Source of the DNA: Myxococcota bacterium
GTDB lineage: Bacteria > Myxococcota_C > UBA6777
Direction: 5' to 3'
DNA length: 13,050 bases
Assembly (NCBI GenBank): GCA_023150835.1
Contig: JAKLKB010000162.1
Coordinates: forward strand, 1-13,050
In this document: positions 7,262 through 13,050 of the stretch, in pieces
Position numbering within the stretch: position 1 is the stretch's first letter
Layout: each line of letters starts with the position of its first letter
Translations under genes and position numbers: made by a program
The notes under the pieces: generated by a model
Seen by the model: the letters and a program-made list of their open reading frames with translations, nothing else
Told to the model about the DNA's origin: nothing
The model's database searches: none

Positions 7262-7362
7262 GCCAAAGTCCTATGCTTTTTGGGAAGGAGCGTAAAGACA
7301 TTCCTTTGTGAAAAGAGACGAACACAATGTTATCTGTGTAGCAGGATCGCGTGAGGGTGATC

Positions 7363-7377
7363 GTTCAAAGATTGAAC
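7363..7377. promoter_or_regulatory. Inverted repeat in the leader of the 952-residue lipoprotein gene
   Basis: GTTCAA and TTGAAC flank a 3-base spacer, forming a perfect 6-bp inverted repeat. It lies between the promoter candidate and the ATG at 7261. It could be an operator or a small leader hairpin; nothing else supports either reading. Confidence 0.3.
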
Positions 7378-7421
7378 CCGCAAACCACGCAACAAGGTAC
7401 GGCTTGTGATGCGACCGCGCA

Positions 7422-7451
7422 TCGTTAGCACAAGCAAGGGGAGAGCGTCAA
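7422..7451 (-). promoter_or_regulatory. Candidate promoter for the 952-residue lipoprotein gene
   Basis: On the minus strand TTGACG (7451-7446) is followed after 18 bases by TAACGA (7427-7422). The -10 box is poor on its own. The -35 box and flanks (GAAAGC-TTGACGCTC) and the 18-base spacing match the promoter of the partial lipoprotein gene at 460-489, which is the main support. The site lies 38 bases beyond the stop of the adenylyltransferase gene. Confidence 0.4.
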
Positions 7452-7488
7452 GCTTTCGATACGAGCAAAAGGGAAGGCACAGGAAAGG

Positions 7489-8523
7489 TTAGAGGCCGAG
7501 GCTTTGGGTGTAGAGTGTGCGGGCTTCGGAGGGGTCATCGGTGCCGTGGCAGAGGGCGCGGCCATCGGGGAAAAGGTGGAGGGTGAGGTGATGGTGTTGG
7601 ATGCGGAGGATGTCGGGGTTTGCGCGGATGGAGTCGAAGGCATCGAGGCGTTTGGCAAGGGCGGGGAGATCGAGAGAGAGGGGAGAAGGGGGGCGGATTT
7701 GGACGGTGTTTCGCCCACAGAGTCGGAGGGTTTGAGAAGTGGATTGTCCCGAGAGGTAGGGGGTTTGGTGTAGTTGGCAAGTGGGGCATTGTGGGCGGGG
7801 TTGGGTGTGTCGGATGGGGAGGAAGCGGTGTTCCCAGAGGTCGACGTGAAGGATGCCACGAAGGCAGTCGTGGGAGTGTTGGGTGAGGATCTTGAGGGCT
7901 TCGGTGGATTGGAGTGCGGCGATGGTGGCGACGATGGGTGCGATCACGCCGTTGGTTTCGCAGGTTTGGCGATGTTCGGGATCGAGATGTTGAGGGAAGA
8001 GACAGGCAAAGCAGGGGCCTTGGGAGGGGAGGAAGGTGGCGACTTGGCCGTGAGCGCCGACACAAGCGCCGTATATCCAAGGTTTTTGATAAAGTAGACA
8101 GGCTTCGTTGAGAAGATAGCGGGTTTCCATATTGTCGGTGCCATCGAGGAGGAGGTCGGCGCGTTGGACGATATCGTGGATGTTGTGGTGATCGAGGTCG
8201 AGGGTGAGGGGTTCGGTGTGGATGGTGTGGTTGATCTGTGCGATGCGTTGGGCAGCAGCGAGGGCTTTGGGTATTTCGGCGAGGGTTTGGGCTTCATCGT
8301 AGAGGGCTTGGCGTTGGAGGTTGCTCCATGTGAGGATATCGCGATCGATGAGGAGGAGGCGGCCAACGCCAGCGCGGGCGAGTGTTTCGGCTTGGTGACT
8401 ACCGAGGGCTCCGCATCCGATGATGGCGACGGTGGCTTGTTGGAGTGCGGATTGGCCGAGCGTTCCGATCGAGGGGAAGCGGACTTGGCGGGAGTATCGG
8501 TCGTTGGGAGTAAAAGGGTTCAT
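7489..8523 (-). CDS. ThiF/MoeB-family E1-like adenylyltransferase
   Basis: This family activates the C-terminal Gly-Gly of a small sulfur-carrier protein (ThiS or MoaD type) by ATP-dependent adenylation in the cytoplasm, for thiazole or molybdopterin synthesis. AAGGAG precedes the ATG at 8523. The 344-residue protein shows the nucleotide-binding GCGALG (36-41), LIDRD (58-62), NLQRQ (68-72) and DGTDN (127-131). Zinc-binding cysteine pairs are C171/C174 and C246/C249. Cys188 in TCETNGV corresponds to the sulfur-transfer cysteine of ThiF proteins. Residues about 270-344 form a C-terminal domain with FPDGRALCHGTDD, as seen in longer Bacillus-type ThiF proteins, rather than the rhodanese domain of MOCS3-like enzymes. 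No thiS, moaD or other thiamine gene is in the window, so ThiF versus MoeB cannot be settled. It is divergent from the kinase gene. Confidence 0.93.
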   Translation of the reverse strand: MNPFTPNDRYSRQVRFPSIGTLGQSALQQATVAIIGCGALGSHQAETLARAGVGRLLLIDRDILTWSNLQRQALYDEAQTLAEIPKALAAAQRIAQINHTIHTEPLTLDLDHHNIHDIVQRADLLLDGTDNMETRYLLNEACLLYQKPWIYGACVGAHGQVATFLPSQGPCFACLFPQHLDPEHRQTCETNGVIAPIVATIAALQSTEALKILTQHSHDCLRGILHVDLWEHRFLPIRHTQPRPQCPTCQLHQTPYLSGQSTSQTLRLCGRNTVQIRPPSPLSLDLPALAKRLDAFDSIRANPDILRIQHHHLTLHLFPDGRALCHGTDDPSEARTLYTQSLGL

Positions 8524-8666
8524 GAAGTGGACTCCTTGGGAGGGAGGGTTGCGCCGAGGTCGAAAGCGGAGTAGGGTGGGGCGATCTGACCCGCAGAGCG
8601 GTCTTGTGGGGCGAAGTGAGCGTAGAAGCGACTGTGCAAACGGATGTAGAAGATATCGTGCGAGTT

Positions 8667-8676
8667 GAAACGTTTC
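8667..8676. promoter_or_regulatory. 10-bp palindrome in divergent intergenic region
   Basis: GAAACGTTTC is a perfect palindrome between the divergent adenylyltransferase and kinase genes, 45 bases before the preferred kinase start. It could be an operator, but a 10-base palindrome is weak evidence. I do not see convincing -35/-10 pairs in this gap (8524-8720). Confidence 0.25.
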
Positions 8677-8720
8677 GTGAGAGAGAAGGCCGCCAAATGA
8701 GCGATGTGGAGGATGCGGTG

Positions 8721-9362
8721 ATGTCGCGGTTTCCGCGTTATGTTGTGGTGGAAGGTCCGATCGGGGTGGGGAAAACGACCTTGGTGGAGCAGCTGAGGTC
8801 GCATCTTGGGGCGCGTGTGATCTTGGAACAATTTGAAGAGAATCCTTTTTTGGCGGATTTTTATCGGGATCGTGCGCGGTATGCGTTTCAAACAGAGCTT
8901 TATTTTTTGTTGAGTCGTTTTCGACAGCAAGAAGCGTTTCAGCAAGAAGATCTGTTTCATCAGCATACGGTGAGCGATTATTTTTTTCACAAGTGTCGGT
9001 TGTTTGCGAGTATCAATTTAAGCGATCACGAGTTGGCGTTGTTTGATCATATCTATCAGATCTTGCGCCGTTCGATTCCGCAGCCTGATCTGGTGATCCA
9101 TCTGCATGCGCCTGTGGATATCTTGTCTCAGCGTATCTTGCAGCGTGATCGCAGTTATGAACGCGAGATGGATCTTGCGTATCTTGAGCAGCTTTCGCAA
9201 CTGTATACCCAAGAGTTGAGCCACGCGCATGATATCCCTGTGCTTTCGTTGGACACGAGCTTTGTGGACTTTCGGCGTTCCGAGAACGTGCAGATCTTGA
9301 TGGAACAGATCCAATCGGGAAAACGGGGGCGCTTGGAGGTGGGGGGCTTTTTGCTGTCTTGA
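8721..9362 (+). CDS. Deoxynucleoside kinase (dGK/dAK family)
   Basis: The family phosphorylates deoxynucleosides with ATP to the 5'-monophosphate in nucleoside salvage. The 213-residue product has the P-loop GPIGVGKT at 12-19. It also has ARYAFQTELYFLLSRF (52-67), DYFFHK (86-91), the conserved ASINLSDHELALFDHIY (96-112), and a strand with PQPDLVIHL (120-128). The lid region has R-x-x-x-R-x-R-x-x-E at 138-147. Length is typical of bacterial members (about 210-220). The start at 8721 has GGAGG with 8-base spacing and begins eight residues before the P-loop strand, as usual for the family. An in-frame ATG at 8697 with a GAAGG site is a real alternative, adding eight residues. Substrate preference among dG, dA and dC cannot be read from sequence. 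Confidence 0.92.
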   Translation: MSRFPRYVVVEGPIGVGKTTLVEQLRSHLGARVILEQFEENPFLADFYRDRARYAFQTELYFLLSRFRQQEAFQQEDLFHQHTVSDYFFHKCRLFASINLSDHELALFDHIYQILRRSIPQPDLVIHLHAPVDILSQRILQRDRSYEREMDLAYLEQLSQLYTQELSHAHDIPVLSLDTSFVDFRRSENVQILMEQIQSGKRGRLEVGGFLLS

Positions 9363-9477
9363 GCGGCAGAAGAAGCACCTTGCAAGACCGTTGCGATCTG
9401 GCGCATGAAGAGGCTTTCTGCTGTCTTGAGCGGTGGTTGGCCTGTTTGGATCTCTGTGGGTGTGTTTGAGCGGTGGT
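9352..9477 (+). repeat. Short direct repeats spanning the kinase 3' end and downstream gap
   Basis: TGCTGTCTTGAGCGG occurs at 9352-9366, over the kinase stop codon, and again at 9419-9433. TTGAGCGGTGGT occurs at 9426-9437 and 9466-9477. Together they look like remnants of local tandem duplication between the kinase and the downstream promoter. Confidence 0.7.
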
Positions 9478-9485
9478 GGGTGTGC

Positions 9486-9514
9486 TTGACGGCGGCGCGG
9501 GGGTCGATTAAAGT
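9486..9514 (+). promoter_or_regulatory. Sigma-70-like promoter for the DUF6580-type gene
   Basis: TTGACG (9486-9491) and TAAAGT (9509-9514) are separated by exactly 17 bases. This is five of six matches at -35 and four of six at -10. Transcription would start near 9521, leaving a leader of about 88 bases before the ATG at 9609. Confidence 0.65.
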
Positions 9515-9608
9515 CCGCGCCATCTGTGTTTCGCGAGCATCTCGTTGGCCGTCGTATGGCCTTTTGGAGCAGATGCTTGCGTTGTTGTTGCGAAGGAGTC
9601 AATACAGG

Positions 9609-10184
9609 ATGTCCAAGAAGCCCTTGAATACGTGGTTTGTGGTGATTGCGCTTCTAGTGATAGGGGTGGCGGGTCGAGTGTTGCCCCATCCACCGAACGT
9701 TGCGCCGATCGCGTCGGTGGCATTGTTTGCGGGTTTTTATTTTTCGCATCGTGGGACAGCGGCGTTGTTGGCGTTGTGTGCGATGTTGGTGAGTGATCTG
9801 TTTTTGGGTGTGTACGATATCCGCCTTGCAGCGGTGGTGTATGCGGCCTTTGTGTTGCCGGTGGTGTGGGGGCCTTGGTTGCGTGGTGAAGCGCAAGTCC
9901 CCGCAGGTCTCGCTTGGCTCAAGCCGTTTGTGGGTGGGTTGCGTGTTCTTGGCGCTGCGCTCGCAGGTTCGGTTGCGTTCTTTGTGTTGAGCAATTTTGC
10001 GGTATGGTTGTTTGGCAGCCATTATCCGCACAATGCAGCGGGTTTGGTGGCTTGTTATGTGGCCGCGTTGCCGTTTTTCCATTACACGGTCTTGGGTGAT
10101 CTGGCCTATACTTCGGTGATCTTTGGCGGTTATGCCTTGGCGAGCGCCGCGTTTCAAACGGAAACTCGCCCGCTGTCTGCGTAA
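9609..10184 (+). CDS. DUF6580-family integral membrane protein
   Basis: The 191-residue product is a polytopic inner-membrane protein of the family NCBI names DUF6580 putative transport protein. Its biochemical role is not established to my knowledge. The start at 9609 has AAGGAG ten bases upstream; the longer frame from 9405 runs through the promoter and repeats and is rejected. Hydrophobic segments lie at about residues 8-21, 34-46, 49-63, 73-89, 108-128, 144-158 and 165-180. Family-like motifs are GRVLPHPPNVAPIASVALF (22-40) and SDLFLGVYD (62-70), with charged and polar residues at the membrane edges. It is preceded by its own promoter and followed by a 215-base gap, so it appears monocistronic. 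Confidence 0.87.
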   Translation: MSKKPLNTWFVVIALLVIGVAGRVLPHPPNVAPIASVALFAGFYFSHRGTAALLALCAMLVSDLFLGVYDIRLAAVVYAAFVLPVVWGPWLRGEAQVPAGLAWLKPFVGGLRVLGAALAGSVAFFVLSNFAVWLFGSHYPHNAAGLVACYVAALPFFHYTVLGDLAYTSVIFGGYALASAAFQTETRPLSA

Positions 10185-10217
10185 TCTCTGTTTTTTTCTG
10201 TGGACTTTAGAATAAAA

Positions 10218-10241
10218 AGCCTTGGGTTCTGTTCCAAGGCT
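10218..10241 (-). terminator. Intrinsic terminator-like hairpin facing the minus strand
   Basis: AGCCTTGG (10218-10225) pairs perfectly with CCAAGGCT (10234-10241) around an 8-base loop. The A-run lies on the plus-strand 5' side, so the minus-strand RNA has the hairpin followed by UUUUUAUU, the normal terminator layout. Both flanking genes are on the plus strand. It may still terminate the DUF6580 transcript as a simple hairpin, or end an antisense transcript. Confidence 0.5.
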
Positions 10242-10399
10242 GCACAAAGTTCCCGCTGTGGGAATATTCTTCCTCCCGAGCCGTTTTTGGGGGGTGCTGA
10301 GTCTGTCGTTTCCTGTGGGGGTTTCTCTGCTTTGAGCGCTCCAAGATCGTGGCGCAACAGTCAAAAGCGAGAGACCAAATCGAACAAAGGAGATTTCTG

Positions 10400-11383
10400 A
10401 TGAAGAACCTGCGCTTTTTGGGCCTGTTTTCGATGTTGTGCTTGTTGGCGCTTCCTGCTGCCGCACAAGCACAGGCGATTTATCTCAAGATCACCGTGAA
10501 AAAGGCGATGGTCTGGCCGGTTCGTGACAGTGGCAAGTGCTTTGACCCGTGTTTGGGGAAAAAGTTTAAACTCCCTGCACGCGACAAAAGCCCCGAAGAT
10601 TTTATGAAATATATGGAAAACGATGAATTCCGCAAAGCTTGTACTTCGCCGAAAGTGGGCGGTTGGACGCCCGATCCGTTGGTGGAGATCAAGATCGGTG
10701 AGTACGGCAAATTCACCACCGACAAGAAAGACAACACCTGCCTTCCTGAATGGAATGTGAGCCACATCTTTCGTGTTGCACCCGGCGACAAGTTCAGCCT
10801 TGCCGTGTACGACAACGACGGTGCAGCGGGTGTGCAAGCCAAGCGCGATCTGATGGGCCTTTATGAAGCCGGTCAAGTACCCGCTGAGTTGATGAACGGT
10901 GGAACGCTGGTGTTGAAACGCTTTGGTCAAGTCGAAGGCGTCGTGCTTTCGGCAGAAAGAGTGGCCGCTCCTGCGCCTGCGGAAGCTGCTTGTTCGGGCG
11001 TTTACGAAGCACGCATCGTTGAAGTCGAAGTCGAGTCCACCAAAGCCGATGGCAGGACTTGGGATCGCAACTTTGGCAAATACAAACTGCCTGATCTTGT
11101 CGTCGAATTGTCCGTAGGCAACGACAAAGTCACCACCCCCAAAGCCGATAACGTGACTTCTGCCAAATTTGACAACACGAAGATGGACGTTGCTGTCAGT
11201 AAAGGTATGTCAGTTCGCATCATGGTCAAGGATATGGACCCCGGCAACAAGTTTGAAGAGATCGGTCAAACAGCCTTTGCCGATGTCTGCGAGCTTTTGA
11301 ACAAAGCCCAAGACGGCATCTATACGTTTCCTGCCTTTGGTCGTGTCAAGAAAGTCGTTGTGATCTTTCGCAAGATCCGATAA
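10400..11383 (+). CDS. Secreted protein with two C2-like domains
   Basis: The 327-residue product starts at 10400 behind AAAGGAG with 7-base spacing. Residues 1-26 form a signal peptide with an AQA-type cleavage site. Two related domains follow, about 27-186 and 200-325. Each has the C2-like order: a strand ending PDPLVEIKIG (91-100) or PDLVVELSVG (231-240), a Thr/Lys-rich turn, a fit strand around PEWN or AKFDN, and an acidic loop YDND (137-140) or KDMD (277-280) before a conserved hydrophobic segment. C2 domains bind calcium and often phospholipids, and these acidic pairs sit where calcium ligands would be expected. The domains are diverged from classical C2, domain 1 has a long cysteine-containing insertion (about 40-90; C47, C51, C81), and the assignment is from pattern only. 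Export implies periplasmic or extracellular action. Confidence 0.9.
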   Translation: MKNLRFLGLFSMLCLLALPAAAQAQAIYLKITVKKAMVWPVRDSGKCFDPCLGKKFKLPARDKSPEDFMKYMENDEFRKACTSPKVGGWTPDPLVEIKIGEYGKFTTDKKDNTCLPEWNVSHIFRVAPGDKFSLAVYDNDGAAGVQAKRDLMGLYEAGQVPAELMNGGTLVLKRFGQVEGVVLSAERVAAPAPAEAACSGVYEARIVEVEVESTKADGRTWDRNFGKYKLPDLVVELSVGNDKVTTPKADNVTSAKFDNTKMDVAVSKGMSVRIMVKDMDPGNKFEEIGQTAFADVCELLNKAQDGIYTFPAFGRVKKVVVIFRKIR

Positions 11384-11422
11384 TACGAAATCCGCCCGTT
11401 GAGTTATCGTAAAGAGGTAGGG

Positions 11423-11459
11423 GCAGACAGGTGTGGTTGCCCAACAATTGGGCGTCTGC
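11423..11459. terminator. Compound hairpin between convergent genes
   Basis: An inner perfect stem GCCCAA/TTGGGC (11439-11444 with 11448-11453, 3-base loop) stacks on an outer perfect stem GCAGAC/GTCTGC (11423-11428 with 11454-11459). A one-sided 10-base bulge lies between them on the left arm. It lies in the 155-base gap between the convergent C2-like and NlpC/P60 genes and could serve both. No T-run adjoins it, so intrinsic termination is uncertain. Confidence 0.45.
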
Positions 11460-11484
11460 GTACTCTCCTTTGTGTGTACATCGT

Positions 11485-11512
11485 TCGGATCTCGTACGAC
11501 TCGGATATCGTA
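11485..11512. repeat. Short direct repeat between convergent genes
   Basis: TCGGATCTCGTA (11485-11496) and TCGGATATCGTA (11501-11512) are 12-base direct repeats with one mismatch and a period of 16. No function can be assigned. Confidence 0.6.
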
Positions 11513-11538
11513 TAAGAGCGAAAAAACGAAAGATTGTT

Positions 11539-12513
11539 CTATCGAGAAAGTGGGGTCGAAAAAGAGACCCACCGTTGGGGGTGGGAGGGCGTGGGATAAA
11601 CAGAAGAGATCGCGTGTCGGTTGATTCTCAAGTGCGAAGGGAGGGGGGTTTGTAAGATCGTGCCAAACCCTGCGAACAGTTCACCTGTGTGTTTGCCGTA
11701 GATAATGCCTGCTTTTCGAGGATCGACGAGATAGCTGTTTGCGGTGGCGCGTTCGATGGCTTGGGGGGGGGCACAGGCCTGTTTCATGCGGTGGTGGGAC
11801 CAACGGCATCCTTGGGAGCCGTAGCGTTTTTGGCAGGCGGCGTAGCGTGTACGTTGGGCTTGACAATTCGGATTATCGGGGATCTCCGATTGAGCAAGCA
11901 AGGGATCGATGTGGACGCTTGGCTTGCTGAGGTGCATATACACGCGCTTGACTTTTCCGTCATAATGGAGGACGGCGATCCTTCCGTTGGTATCGATCTC
12001 TTCGACGATACCGATGTGGGTCCACAGATCGTCAAGTAAGCCGTTGCGGTTTTTGTCGTAAGTGTAGTGCCAAAAGACAAGGTCGCCGAGGGCGGGCAGT
12101 TGGGCTTTATGGAAGGTTCCAAAAGCATCCACGAAGCGTTTGGTCAACAAGACGCCGTTGGCATCGTGCGGATCAGGGGGGCGCATCACGTCGAGGCGCA
12201 TATGAGAATAGACACAGCGCACCCATCCCGAGCAGTCTCGCCGCAATCGCATCCCCGCACCGCAGCGGATCCAACGCTTGCCGAGGCCGCTTTGGGCGAT
12301 CGAGACGATCTGGCGACGCAAGGCCCAAGTCTCCTCGTCAGCAGGACCCGGAGACATCGGTTGTTTGGGAGCTTCAGTAATAGGTTGCGAGGGCGGTGTG
12401 ATCGAAGCGGAAGGTTGTGACGGAAGGGTTGGGGGAGGTGCTGCGCGGCGTTGGCTTTGATGCGCACAACCCACCAACCAAACAACGCTGAGCAAACAAA
12501 GAAGTTGTTTCAT
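11539..12513 (-). CDS. NlpC/P60-family cell-wall hydrolase lipoprotein
   Basis: NlpC/P60 enzymes are cysteine peptidases that cleave peptidoglycan stem peptides. The 324-residue protein has a lipoprotein signal (WLVG before Cys16), a Pro-rich linker (about 25-58) and a catalytic domain at about 64-195. The probable catalytic Cys94 lies in RDCSGWVR, the His in THIGIV is His166, and the third polar residue is probably His183 in VLHYDG. LPALGDLVFW (139-148) is the usual strand before the His. Between it and the His is an insertion DKNRNGLLDD (153-162) that resembles an EF-hand or dockerin calcium loop. A C-terminal region after 200 has four cysteines (217, 227, 236, 247) not in the standard domain. 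The start at 12513 gives a clean signal; the in-frame ATG at 12525 is an alternative, and neither has a strong ribosome site. Confidence 0.93.
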   Translation of the reverse strand: MKQLLCLLSVVWLVGCAHQSQRRAAPPPTLPSQPSASITPPSQPITEAPKQPMSPGPADEETWALRRQIVSIAQSGLGKRWIRCGAGMRLRRDCSGWVRCVYSHMRLDVMRPPDPHDANGVLLTKRFVDAFGTFHKAQLPALGDLVFWHYTYDKNRNGLLDDLWTHIGIVEEIDTNGRIAVLHYDGKVKRVYMHLSKPSVHIDPLLAQSEIPDNPNCQAQRTRYAACQKRYGSQGCRWSHHRMKQACAPPQAIERATANSYLVDPRKAGIIYGKHTGELFAGFGTILQTPLPSHLRINRHAISSVYPTPSHPQRWVSFSTPLSR

Positions 12514-12525
12514 GTCTCGGCCCAT

Positions 12526-13050
12526 CCATCAATGAAGACACCACACAGAAGAATCCACCTCGCAGCGGCCTATCAAGATACATTCCAACCAACGAATCTG
12601 CCACGCCAAGCCATCCCTCGCAAATTTTGTGCGGAGAGATGGAGCAGATCGCCTCCGATGGATGGAGCAGTGATTATCCACCGAGGGTTGGGCTTGGGGT
12701 CTAGGGGGGCGGAGTTGCGCGGAGTTTCATAGAGGAGCGGCGCGGTCGACGAAACTCCCCGCGTTCGTGCGACTGGAAGCGACAGAATGGTTGGTTTGAA
12801 AAGCAGTGATCTTCTCGCCCCTCGCGGGGTCAAGGGAGCCGCGCTCTCTTGCGGGGTCTGGGGCAGCGCCCCATACGCGCTAGGTTAAGGTGGAAACACC
12901 GGATAGTCTGGCCTGATCGCCGTTTCTTTTTCTACCCCCCCTCAATCCCCCCGTGAACGGGGGGAAGTTGGAACGGGCAGCGTCTGCGTCTCGTGCAAAC
13001 AGCGTGCGTCATGAAAAAACAAAATCCCCGCTGCTTCCGACTTTCGCTCC
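12526..13050. other. Gene-free right end of the window
   Basis: I find no convincing coding region here. Short frames in it lack family features and ribosome sites. It holds a direct repeat of ATGGAGCAG (12639-12647 and 12662-12670), an inverted repeat GGAGTTTC/GAAACTCC (12721-12728 with 12751-12758), and the hairpin series at 12818-12964. The promoter of the NlpC/P60 gene must lie in the left part, but I cannot pick boxes with confidence. Confidence 0.6.
12818..12964. repeat. Row of GC-rich hairpins, probably a dispersed intergenic repeat
   Basis: Four inverted repeats are visible. The first is CCCC/GGGG at 12818-12829. The second is CAAGGGAG with CTCTCTTG at 12831-12851 (8 bp with one G-U). 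The third is TGGGGC/GCCCCA at 12859-12873 (perfect, 3-base loop). The fourth is CCCCCCG/CGGGGGG at 12947-12964 (7 bp, 4-base loop). GCGGGGTC is also directly repeated at 12824-12831 and 12851-12858. The third and fourth motifs resemble intergenic hairpins that recur in many bacterial genomes. REP-like identity is inference; only one copy is in this window. Confidence 0.5.

Noticed and set aside
5372-7354. Long plus-strand reading frame of 660 codons opposite the 952-residue lipoprotein gene
   Set aside because: Low-complexity Gly/Ala/Val product with no domain or ribosome site. The minus frame encodes an ordered cysteine pattern and a lipoprotein signal.
8586-8606. Imperfect inverted repeat around GACCCGC-AGA-GCGGTC between the divergent genes
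   Set aside because: The stem needs a bulge and has no promoter context, so chance is a sufficient explanation.
9547-9565. GGCC-N7-GGCC followed by TTTT in the leader of the DUF6580-type gene, considered as an attenuator
   Set aside because: The stem is only 4 bp with a wobble extension, too weak to call a terminator or riboswitch.
9405-9608. N-terminal extension of the DUF6580-type protein
   Set aside because: The extension covers the promoter at 9486-9514 and direct repeats, and family members start close to the MSKKPLN position, which has its own AAGGAG.
12573-12833. 86-codon minus-strand reading frame upstream of the NlpC/P60 gene
   Set aside because: No ribosome site, biased Pro/Arg/Ser composition, and it runs over inverted and direct repeats; it looks like random open frame in GC-rich intergenic DNA.
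13011-13050. ATG followed by Lys-Lys at the right edge, possibly the start of an exported protein
   Set aside because: Only 13 codons are visible and there is no Shine-Dalgarno sequence upstream, so it cannot be supported.

Overview
This is a chromosome-like window with moderate to high GC content from a Gram-negative bacterium. Diderm status is inferred from five predicted lipoproteins, none with Asp at +2. The very cysteine-rich lipoproteins with low-complexity stalks, the C2-like secreted protein and the NlpC/P60 lipoprotein together suggest a deltaproteobacterial or Myxococcota-type genome. That placement is inference; there is no rRNA or marker gene to confirm it. I see no tRNA, CRISPR array, transposase or phage gene.

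Region 1 (1-7261, all minus strand) is a cluster of four related cysteine-rich lipoproteins. In transcription order they are a 952-residue protein (7261-4403), two near-duplicates of 547 and 544 residues (4194-2551 and 2407-773), and the N-terminal 115 residues of a fourth whose C-terminus lies beyond the left edge (346-1). Each has a lipoprotein signal peptide, a small five-cysteine module at the lipidated cysteine and a repetitive acidic or Pro/Thr-rich stalk. The three complete ones then carry many disulfide-type modules. The two middle copies are about 93% identical over their last 412 residues but have unrelated stalks. The gene pairs are separated by gaps with sigma-70-like promoters, terminator-like hairpins and a strongly structured element at 602-702.

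Region 2 (7489-9362) has a ThiF/MoeB-type adenylyltransferase (minus) divergent from a deoxynucleoside kinase (plus). These look like housekeeping genes for sulfur-carrier activation and nucleoside salvage.

Region 3 (9609-11383, plus) has a DUF6580-type membrane protein behind a good sigma-70-like promoter, then a secreted protein with two C2-like domains. Region 4 (11539-12513, minus) is an NlpC/P60 cell-wall hydrolase lipoprotein, convergent with the C2-like gene. The last 540 bases (12514-13050) hold no convincing gene but carry a row of GC-rich hairpins resembling dispersed intergenic repeats.

The strongest candidate for something undescribed is the tandem lipoprotein family: conserved disulfide-rich heads on hypervariable in-frame minisatellite stalks, with signs of recent duplication or gene conversion. 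No biochemical function can be read from the sequence.
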